From assembly GCA_019137255.1 (NCBI GenBank), contig WPDH01000229.1, forward strand, positions 62,001-126,000: DNA of 64,000 nucleotides. Reading direction: 5' to 3'. The notes below the pieces were generated by a model, which was not told the DNA's origin, did not search any database, and saw nothing but the letters and a program-made list of their open reading frames with translations. The translations under genes were made by a program, and so were the position numbers. Source of the stretch: Corinectria fuckeliana (Eukaryota > Ascomycota > Sordariomycetes > Hypocreales > Nectriaceae). Below are positions 21,697-34,700 of the stretch, piece after piece. Numbering within the stretch: the first letter of the stretch is position 1; each line of letters opens with the position of its first letter.

Positions 21697-23995
21697 AGGC
21701 GGCGAGGGCGCAGTCAAGGTGCCAAGCTGCGCAAAAACGTCTAAAAAGGACGACGTGGGTGGGTTTGCGGGATTGCGGAGGGTGGCGCACTGCGATGCGA
21801 AGAGTTGATGCTCGAAAACAACAGCCGGCAGCTTTGCGGACAATGTGGAGTGATGACTGACGCCTTACAAAAAAGTAAGGATGGATGGATGGATGGGCCG
21901 GGACGAGACTTTGTTTGTGATACCGCAATTCGCACAAAAAGAAGAAAAGTCAAGGCTGGTCGATACCGTACTTCGTAGGTACCGACCTACCTTGGGGAGC
22001 GCGGAGTCGGGCTTGAGAATACGTCCAGTACAACGTGCATGTCTTGGCCGTCCCAACTACTTACTAGTAGTATGGTAGAGAGGCCGGCTTGTAGGTACCT
22101 CCGTTGGTTTGATCGGTGTCTTGTCGGCCACGAGAGCGAGAGCCAAGGTCGGGTGTGAACTTTGGATGAAACGGGTGTGCCGGGGGTGTGTGTGGTGAGG
22201 TGACGACGATTTATCCCTCGAGTCTGAATCAGAGAGCGAGAGTCAAGGACCTTTTTTAGTGACAGAGGGGGCGTGGATTCGAGTGTGGATATGGTTGTGG
22301 ATGTGGATATGGTCGACGTGGGACATCTAGAACATATCCGTGGAATAAGGAGGGATATCTGGAAAAAGGGTCATCCCTTTGACATCTAATCTAGTGCTTC
22401 CTACCTAGGCACCTTAGCTCAATAGTCGGCGCGGATATCGATGAGGATGGATGGCGTTAAGCCAGACGTGTCATATCTTAAGTTGCGGGACAGCGGGGAC
22501 GTCTGCGATATCTTGAGAGTCGGATCGACGCCGGAGACATGGGCGATGAACAAGAATTAGACCGACGACGAGGATCGCGGCGAGGACCGTGGGTAAAGCT
22601 ACATATGTAGTAGAACTTGGAAGGAGCCTGGCACTGGGCAAGGCGTACTTCGCAACTTCCTACAATGTACTGTCCCTGGCACCTGGCTGCCTTCCATTGC
22701 CAAGAAGTTCCCACAGACAAAAAGAAAGGCCTCTCATTCCTTCCATCCCGGTGCTGCGTACTCGCGCAGATCACGGCAGGTGGTCGGCAAAGTAGGAAGG
22801 TAGGGAGTAATTACTGGGAACCCCTCCTGCAAGGCTCTCAAACGCGGGTGCGTCGCTGGGCTGTCTGCAGTTGCAGGTACTGCTTGTGCGACATCCCACC
22901 CGACCTCATTCCTGCCCGTGCAGTCTGTGCTGCATGGCTCAACTAAGCCAAAAATCGCAGGCAAGCGGTTGGTTGGTGCAGACCACACCTCCCCTTCCCA
23001 CCGTGGCACAAAGCTAAGGCAAGGTAGGCGACGGGAGTTGGGAAGGGAAAGTAGGGAGGATCGGCAAGGAGGTGCGCTATCTCGCTCTCGCATTCCTATG
23101 TAGCTTCGTACCAGGCTTTCCTCATGCGTTTCTGCGCCGCTGCATCTGCACTGATGGGATGGTCGGAGGTGCGGTACGATGAGGCTCCCGGGCCATCACG
23201 CGGGGGAGACCCGGCATGCTGTCAATCTCTCGTAATGGGGCCCAAGGCTGTGGGTTAGGTTCTTCACTCGAGGGGGTATTCTTACGTATGTACCTCGGGT
23301 CGTGGAGACGGGACCTAACGAGAACGCAACAACAGGGGGACCCAAGACGCAGAACCTCCAGCTCGGAAACTGTACTGACGGCTCGCTCGGTGGCCTTTGC
23401 CTTTCCCAATGCCCGTCGTCTCTTCCTCTCTTACATAACTACGCCGGCTGAAGAGTAACCCGAAACCGAACTGGGCAATCCTCATCAGGCCCTTCAGAGC
23501 CCTCGATCCCCGATCAGGAAGTGCTGCGCTGTGTCACCAGCCGTCGTGCTCCTCACGTCTAAGTTGGGATAGGTACAGGTTGCACAGGCAGGTTGTCCCG
23601 CATCCCGATTCAACTCCGGACGGCTTCCGTCCGCCCCGTGTCCCGAGTGCTTCGCTGCACTGGGTCATCTCGGGGAAAAGTGTAAGGCGATGTTCCACTA
23701 GCATATGCTCGTTGACGACAGAGCGGCAGTCGCAGGCGACCACCGGGCCACCCCGCCACCGCCAGCCACCGCCAGTATCCCGGGAACTCTTGGCTCGCGG
23801 CCCCCATCCCTCCCGTTCAGTACATCGTAGTCCCAAACACCATGGACTTCTGTTAGTAGCAGTAGCAGCATCTGCTCCTATTCAGACAGCATCCACCTGC
23901 TTCACCAGACTATGTATGTGGAGATGCCACCTAGATCTACTGCGCACCTACCTAGAGACGGCAGCAGGACGGGCACTGTAGATACCACGTACGTA

Positions 23996-24030
23996 CATAG
24001 TAGGTAGGTAGTAGGTACCTACCTACTAGT
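23996..24030. repeat. TAGGTA/TACCTA palindromic repeat
   Basis: Direct copies of taggtag are followed immediately by tacctac copies, forming an inverted repeat with dyad symmetry around 24017 (GGTACC). Confidence 0.75.
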
Positions 24031-26242
24031 GGGTATATCACGCAGCACATATCGTCGAGTCTATGTAGTTGGCAGGTGCTAGTGGTTCAAGGGCAGGAAC
24101 TCTGTCGCTCTTGACCTTATACACGATAGGCAGGTCCTCGCTAATAAACCCTGAACGGTTGGCAGATCTCTCACTGTGCGAACCTACCAGGTGCAAGGGA
24201 TCCCATGCGCGTAACGATACCGTCCTCATACCTGGCATGATCTCCTCCATTCCGTCATGGGAGCCATAATACTACATAGTACTTCGCATGTATGTAGTGA
24301 ATCTCGAGACGCACGAACTAGGACAAAAATATACGACCCTGAACATTAAGATTCGTTCCAAGGCCTTCCATCGAAGGGCCATGGAAAGGGAATGCACATG
24401 GCCGTCGGATTTACCTCCCCTCCCGTGGCAGTACTAACTCCGAGCTGCCGGTCTGGCTCACGACTCTTCCGTTGGGAGCCATTGAGCCAAGGGCCTTGCA
24501 GCAACCCCCCTCCCTCCCCCTGATATGTTAATCATGTCTCTTTGCCAACTAAGCTAGGGTAACCTAGCGTCTGTGAGCCTTCCCTCCCCGCCTCGCAGCT
24601 GAGTTATTCCACGTTCCATAGGCCTGGGTAGGCTGGCAAAGACTCAAAGCCAGGTCTTCCCATTTGGTTACCGACACCATGGCCACAAAGTAATACGCCA
24701 CAACGGTCGACTCGAGCCACTGATAGCTCGGGTTCCGCTCCAGCTTCCAAGGTCGCCCAAGACGGTGCTAACGGTTCTCATCTTGACCTGCAGTAGCTCA
24801 GGCCAACGCGCGTCAATCACCATCTATTGCTTCACATAATCTTTCCATCCTTCTCCTGTTGAGCCGCCCTCGATATCCCGTTGGCCGACTTTCGGCAGGG
24901 GCCGCTCTTCCTCGTCAAGGCTGTCAGGACGGCAAGGGGTAAGCTTGATGAATGCTACGAAAGCATGCAAGCCGCATGAATATTGTATGTGGCATTTGTT
25001 AATTGCAGCCGCAATATCAGGAATGCTCACGCGCGAGTCCCATCAATGAGGTTGTTTCCTTGAGACAGTGAGAGACCATCCTAGGTCGGCGTCCGCTGAC
25101 GATGACAACTAGCATTGGGGAGTTTGACCCTTTCTCTCTACGCAGGCTACCTAGGTAGTTAGCTACTCAGACGTGCATTTACGATCATGATCTGAGCATG
25201 GTACCTACCTCTCATAACGCTACCCGAGACACGGCATCTCCAACAAATTATTGGAGTTGGACATGCAGGAACCGTCGCTTCCCAGGCCAGTCCGAATAGC
25301 TCCAAGGGCGGGTACTCACTTGTCCTACTCGACGGGATCGGCCAAGCTCAATAACAGCAAACGACTAAATCTGCGGCTTCCCCTCGCTGCTGTTCGGCAA
25401 TTGATGGAGGAAATTGTACCATCATCGCGGGGATCTGTGCCTCCGGTTGCAGGAGAGAGCTTGTTCGCACATCTCTCCACTCATCCCGAAAAGCCCCAGT
25501 TTCTTTGGAACTATCTACGGTGTGTACAGGACCCACGAACACAGGCCAACTTACCTCAGCACTTACCTCAGCACACGATCAAATCGTCGACTCCATCAAG
25601 TGTCAGGGGTCCCCGATGTTTCCAGCACGTCACAGTACATGTACTCGCCATATCAACGTCAAATAGCCCCAGGAATCAGAGCCGACAATTAGCCTGGAAC
25701 CCTTTTCCCTAGTTCCCCTAGTGGACACCTTGGATCCCCTGCCACTGGCGTTGTCTCCATTCCTCAACAAGCTAGAACTTTGGTGGCCAGGCAGGTCGCA
25801 GGCTTCATTCAGTGGCGCTGTTTGACACGGCGCTACCGAGCAGGAGACAGTGCAGAGAGTCCGGCGCAAATGAAGAAATGCCTACACCACCTCCTCACAA
25901 ACCCTGTCCTGTCCTCCCCAATGAACCGAGATGGGCTAGGGGAGTGCTACACGCACATTTGCCGACAGGGGAAACGCGGATGTGGCTACACTAGACCGTG
26001 GACGGTGTCACATGTCTGTTAGTCGGTGACGGCTCTCAGCACGATGAGGCGTGGAAGTTGCCGAGGCACAGGTGGACCTTGGTGTTGAACCCCCCCTTGG
26101 CGGAGAGACAGAAAGAGGGGGGGGGGACGGCTCCTCTCCACACATCTACAGCCCACTTCATTTGCTGGGCCCTTCACGCTCTGGTAGTTTCAGTTCCCTC
26201 GCCGGGCCGACACCCTCAATGCCCTCCCTTCATTTATCAAAG

Positions 26243-26271
26243 CCAGTGACCAACAGTGACCAACAGTGACC
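26243..26271 (+). repeat. Short tandem repeat, cagtgaccaa units
   Basis: Three consecutive copies of the 10-bp unit cagtgaccaa, the last one partial. Confidence 0.75.
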
Positions 26272-26366
26272 TCGCTTGCGTCCCAATCGCACTGCTACCG
26301 CCACAGGACTTGGTCGGTGAAGCTCACCCTCCCGGCACTCAGCGCGTGAGCGCGTCCACAGTCCGA

Positions 26367-26390
26367 TGGCTAGGGGCTAGGGGCTAGGGG
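26367..26390 (+). repeat. Short tandem repeat, GGGGCTA units
   Basis: The 7-bp unit ggctagg runs three times with GGGG blocks. It looks superficially telomere-like but is far too short and has no telomeric context. Confidence 0.75.
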
Positions 26391-28080
26391 CACGTATTCG
26401 GATGGGATAGGCGCACCAGGGCAGGAAACCAAGCATTTGGAGCTGCAGCTGCAGCTCCATAGATGGTATAAGTGACAACTTATTACCTTTCCTTGTCATA
26501 TCGCCCAGGGACACAGCCAACGACATACTGGACGATGACGATGAGTCGTCCGTCTCTTCCCTTGGCCACTATATCATGACAGGCCCATGCATGCACCTTG
26601 ACGTTTATACGCACGAATACTATGGTAGAAGGTGGCAGCGCAGGAGCAATTCCAACCTATTTCGACGATCCCAGGAACAATGATACCCATGTCCCGCTGG
26701 AGCCGGCCGGCATCTTCTTGCTTACTTCAGATTACACATAGATACCAATCTTGGACGAGGTTATTACTAATGCCAGCCAAGATCCGATACCTTCCGACCC
26801 AACACGCCAGAAAGGATGGCCCATCGCGAAGTGCCAAGGAGAGTTAGGCATTGGGCCGCGGATCGCCCGGTAGCGTCATGATTTGATGTCTGCATGCTGT
26901 CGCGTCGGCACTTGAGACGTTCCGCGGTAGACAGAAGATTGTTAGGGTTGGGCCGTTGGATCGATTCCAAGCCCAAGGGGTTCGTTGCCTTGTCCCTTTC
27001 GAGCAGTCTCCTCCGAAGCCTGTGGCAAGCGACCGCGGACCGCCACGATCTGGCACCGGTGGCAGCCATGCAAGACCCATGGCACGCATCTCGACCAACT
27101 TCCGGGTTCTGGACGGCTTCTGGGGACTTTCGATGCAGGGGTACCGGCAAAGCGCCGTCCCCTTTCTTGCATTCTACGGAGGTTCCAGAAGCTTGCTCTG
27201 CCGGGACTTCACGACCCCATCTAATGGTACCTAATCTTCCAAAATAGCTCTGGAACCCCCGCCCACTATCCGCTTACTGGGCAGCGATTCCTAACTTACA
27301 TACGGAGTATTAGTACATGTTTTCTTCTATCAACCTTGCCAGTGCTGTCAATTGAGTCAGATCTTACTATGAACCAGGATGCCGTGTTCAAATGTCCTCC
27401 CCCTCCCCGGCTGGCTTGAGAGAGAATCTCTATATTATTTAATATTCCGCTTCGCATAAAAGCAGGCGTCTTTCTTGCGGCACTATCCATTTCTTTAAAT
27501 GTTTGTTTGATTGTTTTGTATATCATAGTAGGCAAGGGCGGCCCCCTGCAGCGTGCGACTCGCCGCTCGGGATGGATGCCGTTGGTGCACACGAAACTTA
27601 CGAAACTTACGAAGCTCAATACGACAACTCCCCAGTCTTGAAGTTAATAACCTCTCTCGGCATGCTCCGGCTCCTAGTTCTTGCGTCATCGTGCGGAGTT
27701 GGCGATACAGCGGGATACTATTTGCTCGTGTGCTTGTTCAGTGGCGGGGACTGCGCCTCACTTCTCAGGCCTCCCATGCTTCAGTCCAATTCACCGCGCT
27801 TATCAAATGTGGCGTCGAGAGATGAAATCTTGCCCCTCCTCACATCCCACATCCCTCTATCCCCTCCTCCATCCTTGTGCAACGCGAACCTGTTCAACGC
27901 CGAGGCCATCACGACCTCTGCCTAGCATCCCACGCCGCTTTCGTCATCTCCACTATACTCAGCTTCTGTCCGTCAGGCTGAGCCGGCCATCACACGACGC
28001 TCGTCCGCTCTGCCCCTGCATCGCTTGCCCTCCATCCTACCAGCAACCCAGCGCCGACTCCCGCTGCCCCTCCCCCCGCC

Positions 28081-28996
28081 ATGGCCTCCTTGGACAATGC
28101 AAACCCTACTATCCTCAGCGCATCCCAGCTGCCGACGCGCCAGACGAAGACGGCTCCCCGGAAGGGGCCTGAGTCCAGATACAGCGACGTTGTCTTTGCT
28201 AAGCCGTCGTACCTATCGCAGCCTTTTTGTGGCCAAGACGATGTTGCGTGGCCTCGTACCAGTGACTGGCACAATGAGTTCGCCGATGAGGCCATCGATG
28301 AACAGGAAATCTATGGTATGTCGGTTTTCTTCTACATCTCAATGTTTGATTTCTTAGTACTGCCTGTTGTTTCAACTTGAGACACCTCACTTCACTATCA
28401 GCTACAACTCAATTCGTGTATATCCTTTCTGGGAGGGATGCCTGGGTTTCAAATTATCATTCTTCAGCCCCAAAGGCCTACGGGTCACTATTTTAAACTG
28501 TATCTCTTGAGTGCGAGTTCATTTCATTACATACTATTCCCGAGCACAGCAACCACCGTTCCAGCACAGCAGATTCTCAGCTGGAGTCTTCCATCGCTGA
28601 ACTTTGCGTCTCATAGACTTGATCTCAACTATTTCCGACCCTGAGCATCCTGTCTCTCTGGGTCAGCTGTCTGTCATCAACCTCTCAGACATCCACATTA
28701 CACCCTCTCCCGCCTCGGGCGTTCCGGAGCCCAACACCATTGTACAGGTCGCGGTGCAGATCACGCCGACCATCACTCACTGCTCGCTCGCGACGGTCAT
28801 TGGTCTAGGAGTTCGAGTGCGCCTAGAGCAATCTCTCCCGCCCAACTATCGGGTCGATGTCACTTGCAAGGAAAACAGTCACAACCAGGATGATCAGGTC
28901 AACAAGCAACTTGGCGACAAGGAGCGAGTAGCTGCCGCATTGGAGAATGATACCCTCAAGGGAGTTCTAGACAAGATGCTCGAGACATGTCCTTGA
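28081..28996 (+). CDS. CIA2: CIA2/MIP18 family cytosolic Fe-S cluster targeting protein
   Basis: Two exons, 28081-28315 and 28617-28996, joined in phase 1 (615 nt), give 204 residues. The join rebuilds EIYDLISTISDPEHP, the conserved entry to the MIP18/FeS_assembly_P domain. The domain continues with LSVINLSDIHI, VQVAVQITPTITHCSLATVIGLGVRVRLE, whose cysteine is the conserved one, and the C-terminal KENSHNQDDQVNKQLGDKERVAAALEND. The N-terminal 70 residues are poorly conserved and lack an organelle signal. CIA2 acts with CIA1 and MMS19 in the cytosolic targeting complex that delivers Fe-S clusters to DNA and translation enzymes. The 301-nt intron is long for this genome. I saw no additional exon in it, and the family needs none there. 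Confidence 0.93.
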
Positions 28997-31779
28997 GCAC
29001 TTAACTTACACCGGGACACAGCTTCCCAATGCAGGCGTTCGCAAAAGGCAGCTGCGATTCCCCCGCATTGGAGCATCTGATTATTCCTTGACCCGCTCGT
29101 TATCGCCGTCCCGTAATGATCGATCGAACTACCATGACGAACCATGACGAATTCACGTGGTATCCGAGCCAACTTTGCGGCGGCGGGCGGTTGACCCTTT
29201 ACTCGGAATGCCTGAGAGTGAAGGCTTAGCGGTCTGAAGGGATAGTCTCAAGCAAACTTGACTATTCTGTCAAGTTGGAACTCGGACGCAAATGGACCAA
29301 ACTAGAAACGGTCTTGATTGGAGGGATTGTTGAATGATCGTCAGACAGGGGCGCGTGCACCAGAGACAGATTGATCTGGTTAAAGTTCAACCAAAAACAA
29401 GCCACACCACACTCGTTATTACGGGGGTTGCTCATCTCAATCCCGTTATCCGGCAAAATTCCAGGCTTTTGCCGTGCGACCGAACAAAGTACCGAGGGCC
29501 AAGTACCTGCTGTGATCGTCACATGCTGGAGGCAGGGTGGAATCGTGGGAGTAACAGTGCGAGGCTCTCATCAATTTGAGGCCTCGCTCGGCAAGGGTGT
29601 GATTTTCGTCGTGGTCACATTCATCCGCATTCATCACTTACATACCTGCAACACTGCAACACTGCAACGCCAATCGCCTTGGGCTTAGTTCAACCATGAC
29701 CCAGATCTAACAAGGTACTATTGTGTCATGCACTCTCTCTACCAATTACTTTCCGTCTCTTGTCAACAACCAAGAGTTTCTGGCCGAATGTCGAACCCTG
29801 CGACTTGCTTTCCGTTTTCACCCCCCTGTCGGGCTCTAATAAACCAGCATCCCCCACTCCCGTCGCCGCAATTCCAAACCGCCCGGCCTTTTACTCTGGC
29901 CCCATCTCAGGGTTCCTTGTTGGTTAGTCTAGTCGCTAGACAACGCGGAATTTGCCGCTCACCAGGAGAGCCGTCGAGCGACCCGTTCAGAGGGCCTGGG
30001 GTCGTCACCACGGATGATGGGCCTGTCACCGTCATCTTGTCACCGTGGGCTTGTGCGCTTCCCGTTCACTTGGGTCGGCGGCTGGGGTTGACACGTCTTG
30101 CCAAGGGCCATGGAATCAACTTAGCCGGGTTGGTTACGGGGGTTCAGACAGTTCCGATTGTCATGCCATATCTCCTGTGTTGGATTAGCCCTGGTCCATT
30201 GTTCGTTTCCCGCGCGAGTTAAGAGCAGGCCCTCGATGACGACGATGATCTGTGGTCGACCTTGTCCAGCCAAATGACGCCTTTCACGCACACACCCCTG
30301 GCTCGAAGCTTGCGAGGTGAAGCTTCAATATGCGGAAAGGCATGGCCGCATCCCCGACATTTTTCGGGAGCACTCTTTGGGTTTTTTTCTGGACACCGGG
30401 GATCACACCTGCATATGCCCGCTTGGGTCGGTATCAGTCCGGGGGAGTTGCGATTGCCGTTCTCCCCGTGATAGCTGTCCCCCATCGCCGCGAGTTCCCT
30501 ATGTACTACAGCCAGCTTTCTGGCTTCTGGCGGCTCGGGTCGAACGTCCAAGAGACACAAACCGTGTAAGCGACGAGGGGTCCCGAACTCCTCCGGTCCC
30601 TCGGGCCTGGAAATTAACCCCGAACGCCTGTGCACTACTCCGCGGATAGTCGATGCTTAGCTATTCGATTGTCTCCTCTTTAGCTTCAAGCTCAAACGGC
30701 TGGGCAGACGCTCCTTCTCCAACCTCGCGAATCCACCTTGGTGTTACGCATTCCGGCATGGCTTGCCTTTCGTCCCTTCATCGCCTTAGAAGCGCGCCCA
30801 GCTCGCCCATCACAAAACCGACCCCTGGCAAGCCCTACAGCAACCCTTCCCCCTGCTCAACTAGGTAGGTAGGTAGGCTGTGGTTGGGTTGTCGGCCTGC
30901 TACTTCGACCACCAGCCATCCCCCCTCCCCTTGTACGGAATCCTCTCCACCACTCCCCGAGCTTTGTCGTCCTCTGTCCCCCTCCCTAATCGCTGCCCTA
31001 CCGCTCCTCCGGAATTTCAACATGGGGGGCTGTGGGCGAATGCTCGGCCTCATGTCTCACGCGTCGTTTCTCCTGCCGCCTCCTCCCCGCAAGCCACCGT
31101 GCAATGCAGCCAGGGCACACTACGGATGATGCCCGACTGGAGAGCTGGTAGTAGCGCATTCTCAATTTGCCTTCTTCGGCTCCGGAGCAGCCGTTGAAGT
31201 AAAAGCCAATCAACCATTGAACCCTTGTGACACGTACGTCGCACTCCAAAGCCGTCAAATACAGCCCTGTGTTTGGACATGTCAGGGTGCCTGGCAACCC
31301 CCGTCCTTGTGGAACCGTCCTCATCGAAGAAAGGGTATGTTCCTGTCAGACCTGGGGGCCCTATCGTTCCAGCGAAACAGACGACACTAGCCTTAAGGTG
31401 TTCTAGGGGGGAGACAAGGCGTTCGTTCCTTTGAACAAGGTAGATTAGGCGAGAATTCGAGATCCTGGTTCCTGAGGATTTGAGCCCTGCTTCGCCGAGG
31501 CTTCTATCGTCTCTACACTATCTCTACGTCTGGTATGGCCCCCGGATGCTTCCCGTTCAACACCATCACACTGTACTTCAAACCTTTTCCCCCAATAGTG
31601 CAGCATCCATCCTTGTACATGTGGTCCTCGCCCTAGCCATTACCATCGTCATCCATGTGAGGATCTCATCCGCGCGCAACACCCCTCCCCTCCTCTTCAG
31701 CCCTCCTCGCACATCATACCCAAAGTCATCTCGCCGTCTTTATACGGGCATAGGCCTAGATCGTAGCTGACTTTGGTCT
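28997..31779. other. Convergent 2.8 kb intergenic region between CIA2 and SNU114
   Basis: Both neighbours end here, so the region holds two 3' ends and about 2.5 kb of unexplained sequence. It has short tandem repeats such as ctgcaacactgcaacactgcaac near 29650 and ctaggtaggtaggtaggc at 30861-30879. Open frames are short and overlap on both strands without a protein pattern. No RNA gene was recognised. Confidence 0.45.
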
Positions 31780-34700
31780 TCAAATCTCCCCCAGCATCCC
31801 GCTCTCCATGAGGCTCTGATAGAACTCAGGCTCGAGGAACGTCTTAACACTGACGTCCTCGCTCAAGCCCTTGCGGCGCCGTGTCTTGAGCACAAAGTCG
31901 CGTGCTGTCGCCTGCGCCGAGGCAGGCTGCAGAGGGCGGATGATCTGTTCCCGGTCTAGCGGGTCGCCAGGGACGATGCTCCAGCTGTCAAAGACGAGGC
32001 TCACCATGGAGCTGCCCTGCGTCTTAATGCGCAGGTCCGTCTCGAAGCCGAAGCTGTCGATGACGGGCAACAGGCCGTTGACGCGGTACAGCGGCGTGCC
32101 GGCCACAGGCCCATCCGACAGGACGTGGCCGCGCCGTCGTGATAGCACGTTGTAGACCTCCATGTAGGAATCCTCAGGGCCCGTTACTGACACGGAGTAG
32201 ACGGGCTCCATCAAGCGTGGGGAAGCCATGAGGAAGGAAGAATAGCATGCGCGACGGGATGTGGGGATGATTTGGCCACCGCCCCGGAAGATGGCTTCGC
32301 TGGCTAGGAGCACATCTGTGACCTTGAATTTGGTGTTGCGGATAGCTGCACGTCCCAGTCAGTGTTTGATTCCATATCAAAGCCCACACACACCTGGTGT
32401 CCTTGGGGTTACATCTCCCAAGTCCACCCAGAGCGCATCTGCCGTGATCAAGGGAGCGATCGTCGAGGAAATCCAACCCTCCACAACTCGGCCCGCAGCG
32501 GTGAAATCGCCCCCAATGAACATGGCTTTCCCACCGCCAACGTCGAGACGAGTCGAACTCGAGTAAGGGCGGTACCGTTGACATCAGCAAAGCACCGCTC
32601 CCAGTCCCCCCCTTTTGCCGGCCGCAAAAGCAGGATTGTGGGTTGCATTAGGGCGGCAGTGATGGAGCAATCAGGGGTGGAGGGGTTTCAATCCCCACAG
32701 CGTCCTGCAGCGGTTGACCCCCCGTCACAGGATCCAAGCCCACCGCTCTCAAGACATGAGTGCCGGGATCAGAGTAGGACAGGCTCACTCGAGCCGCCAT
32801 AATATCGGGCACATTCTGGTCTGCGGAGTCGAACAGCTAGGGTAGAGGGGACGACGACAACGCCTAGAAAAGAGAGGAACAGGAAGGGGAGGAGGTTCTA
32901 ACTCACGTTCTTCACACAAGGGTCCTTCACGAGTAGCCCAGCTGAAACCCTGTCGAATCGACTCCTTGACGGTGTTTAGGAGCTTCTTGTCGACCTGAGA
33001 CGCCTACTGTCAGCGTCATGCCCAAAAATAAAGCCTCGTAGAGTGATCCAACCCCGGGTGCTTTCCAGATGCTGGGGCATCAAGGCAAGGGTTTCTAGAC
33101 TTACCTCTGTAGGAAGAGTATCATCCTGAAGGATGTTCGGACTCGACTCGTCTGGGCCAAACGCCCAGATGCTTCTGGCGGCGAGCTTGTCCCAGCCGTG
33201 CTTCTCCTCGAAGAACTTGGCCGTCTTGCGAACGGGGTCGCGAATGCGCACGGCTCCGGTCTCGATATCGGACGAGATGCCCTTCTCGAGCTGTTCAGCG
33301 ACCATGGTGATCTTGTTCTTCTTGTTCGGCGTGATGGCGTAGCACTTAGTCGCTGATGTCTCAACAACTGTCTCGCAGAAGCGCGTGACGGGGTCGGAGA
33401 CCTTAATGTCCATATCGGCGTAGAGACGGCGCAGGTCGTGCAGGACACAGTCCATGTATAGCTCGCCAGTGCCGAGAATGATGTGCTCGCCCGACTCCTC
33501 GACCTTGGTACTGATAAGGGGATACGACTTCTGGATCCGGCGCAGGCCGTCAAGCATCTTGGGCAGCTCGGAAGGGTTGATGGGCTCGACGGCAACCTTG
33601 AGGACAGACTCGGTGAAGTGCGTCACGGGACGGAAGATGTAGGCGTCCTCATCGTCCTCAAGCTTCGGCGGGAGAATGGTGGCTGACTTGACGATGGAGT
33701 TATCCACACCACTCAGCAGAACCAAGTTTCCAGCGGGCACTCCGTCGGTGGGGATGTTGTATCTAGATTCGCCGATGAATACCTCGGCAACAGAGACCAC
33801 GGCCATATCTTCCTCATCGTCGAGCGAGTAGCCCTCGCCGAGAACGCGGACCTGCATGCCCGGCCGCACCGTACCGCTAAGCACACGGCCGAAGGAGTGG
33901 AAGCTTTTGGCGTCTGATGTGTTGAATAGCTTGGTAACGTGGATAACGAGAGGGCCATCTTGGTTACATGCCCTTATGGAGGCAGCGACCTTGGTATCTG
34001 TAGGACCTGTGTAGTACCTCTCCAAGAGACGCTCGGCGGTCTCTAGGGGAGAAGGAATGTGCTGAACAACCATGTCGACGAATCCCGCTGATGGGCCGAA
34101 GAACTGTTCGCATATCAGCTTCAGCAGCACCTTGGCATCGGCCTTGTACTGAGAAGGCTTGAGCTCGATGCCCAACGAAGCCAGAACCGGGCGTAATTGC
34201 TCCGGGCTGTCGCTGATGGAGTGAGTGTAGATCTTGTAGATGGGTTCGAGGATGAAATGGACAAAGGATCTCGCGGCGCGCTCCTCAATGGGCTTCCGCG
34301 TGAAGTTGCGCTTGTTGGGGTTGTAGTAGATGTCACCCCACAGTCTCTTCGCAAACTCGTCCGTATTGATATCACCAAAGGTGTCGGTGTACATCTTGGC
34401 AAAGGACGCCAGGGTGAAGCACCAGCCCATGTCCGTGCAGGCGAAGAGAACGTTGCCCTTCTCGGGACTTATGCGCTTCGAGGCCGCCGTGGCGGGGGCT
34501 GTGTTGGCGATGACAGTGTTGACCTCTTCGACAACGTGCTTGAGCTTAAAGTAGGCGTCTTTGGGAGGAAGCTTGAGCTCGAGGATCAGGCGGTCCATCT
34601 TGTTGATGATGAGGGTCAAGGGGATGTCCTCGAGGACAGCATGCTTGATTATCTGCTCCGTGTTGACTTGGACGCCCTCGACTACATCGACAACGAGACA

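Larger units (their letters stand above)
20474..28080. other. Gene-free 7.6 kb region between the Zn2Cys6 gene and CIA2
   Basis: The two flanking genes are divergent and both promoters must lie here. I found no multi-exon protein pattern on either strand; open frames are short, overlap in several frames and have mixed codon composition. The region carries many short tandem repeats (listed separately), a G-rich island near 21.1-21.4 kb, and dense copies of TACCTA/TAGGTA words. A long non-coding transcript or a very large regulatory region is possible but not shown. Confidence 0.5.

Noticed and set aside
25251..25712. 153-codon open frame in the 7.6 kb gap
   Set aside because: No domain, no splice partners, overlapping frames on both strands; most likely chance.
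26367..26390. Telomere-like GGGGCTA repeat
   Set aside because: Only three units, internal, flanked by unique sequence and far from any chromosome end.
20474..28080. Transposon or retroelement remnant in the gene-poor block
   Set aside because: I saw no reverse transcriptase, transposase, long terminal repeats or long inverted repeats; only short tandem repeats and small palindromes.
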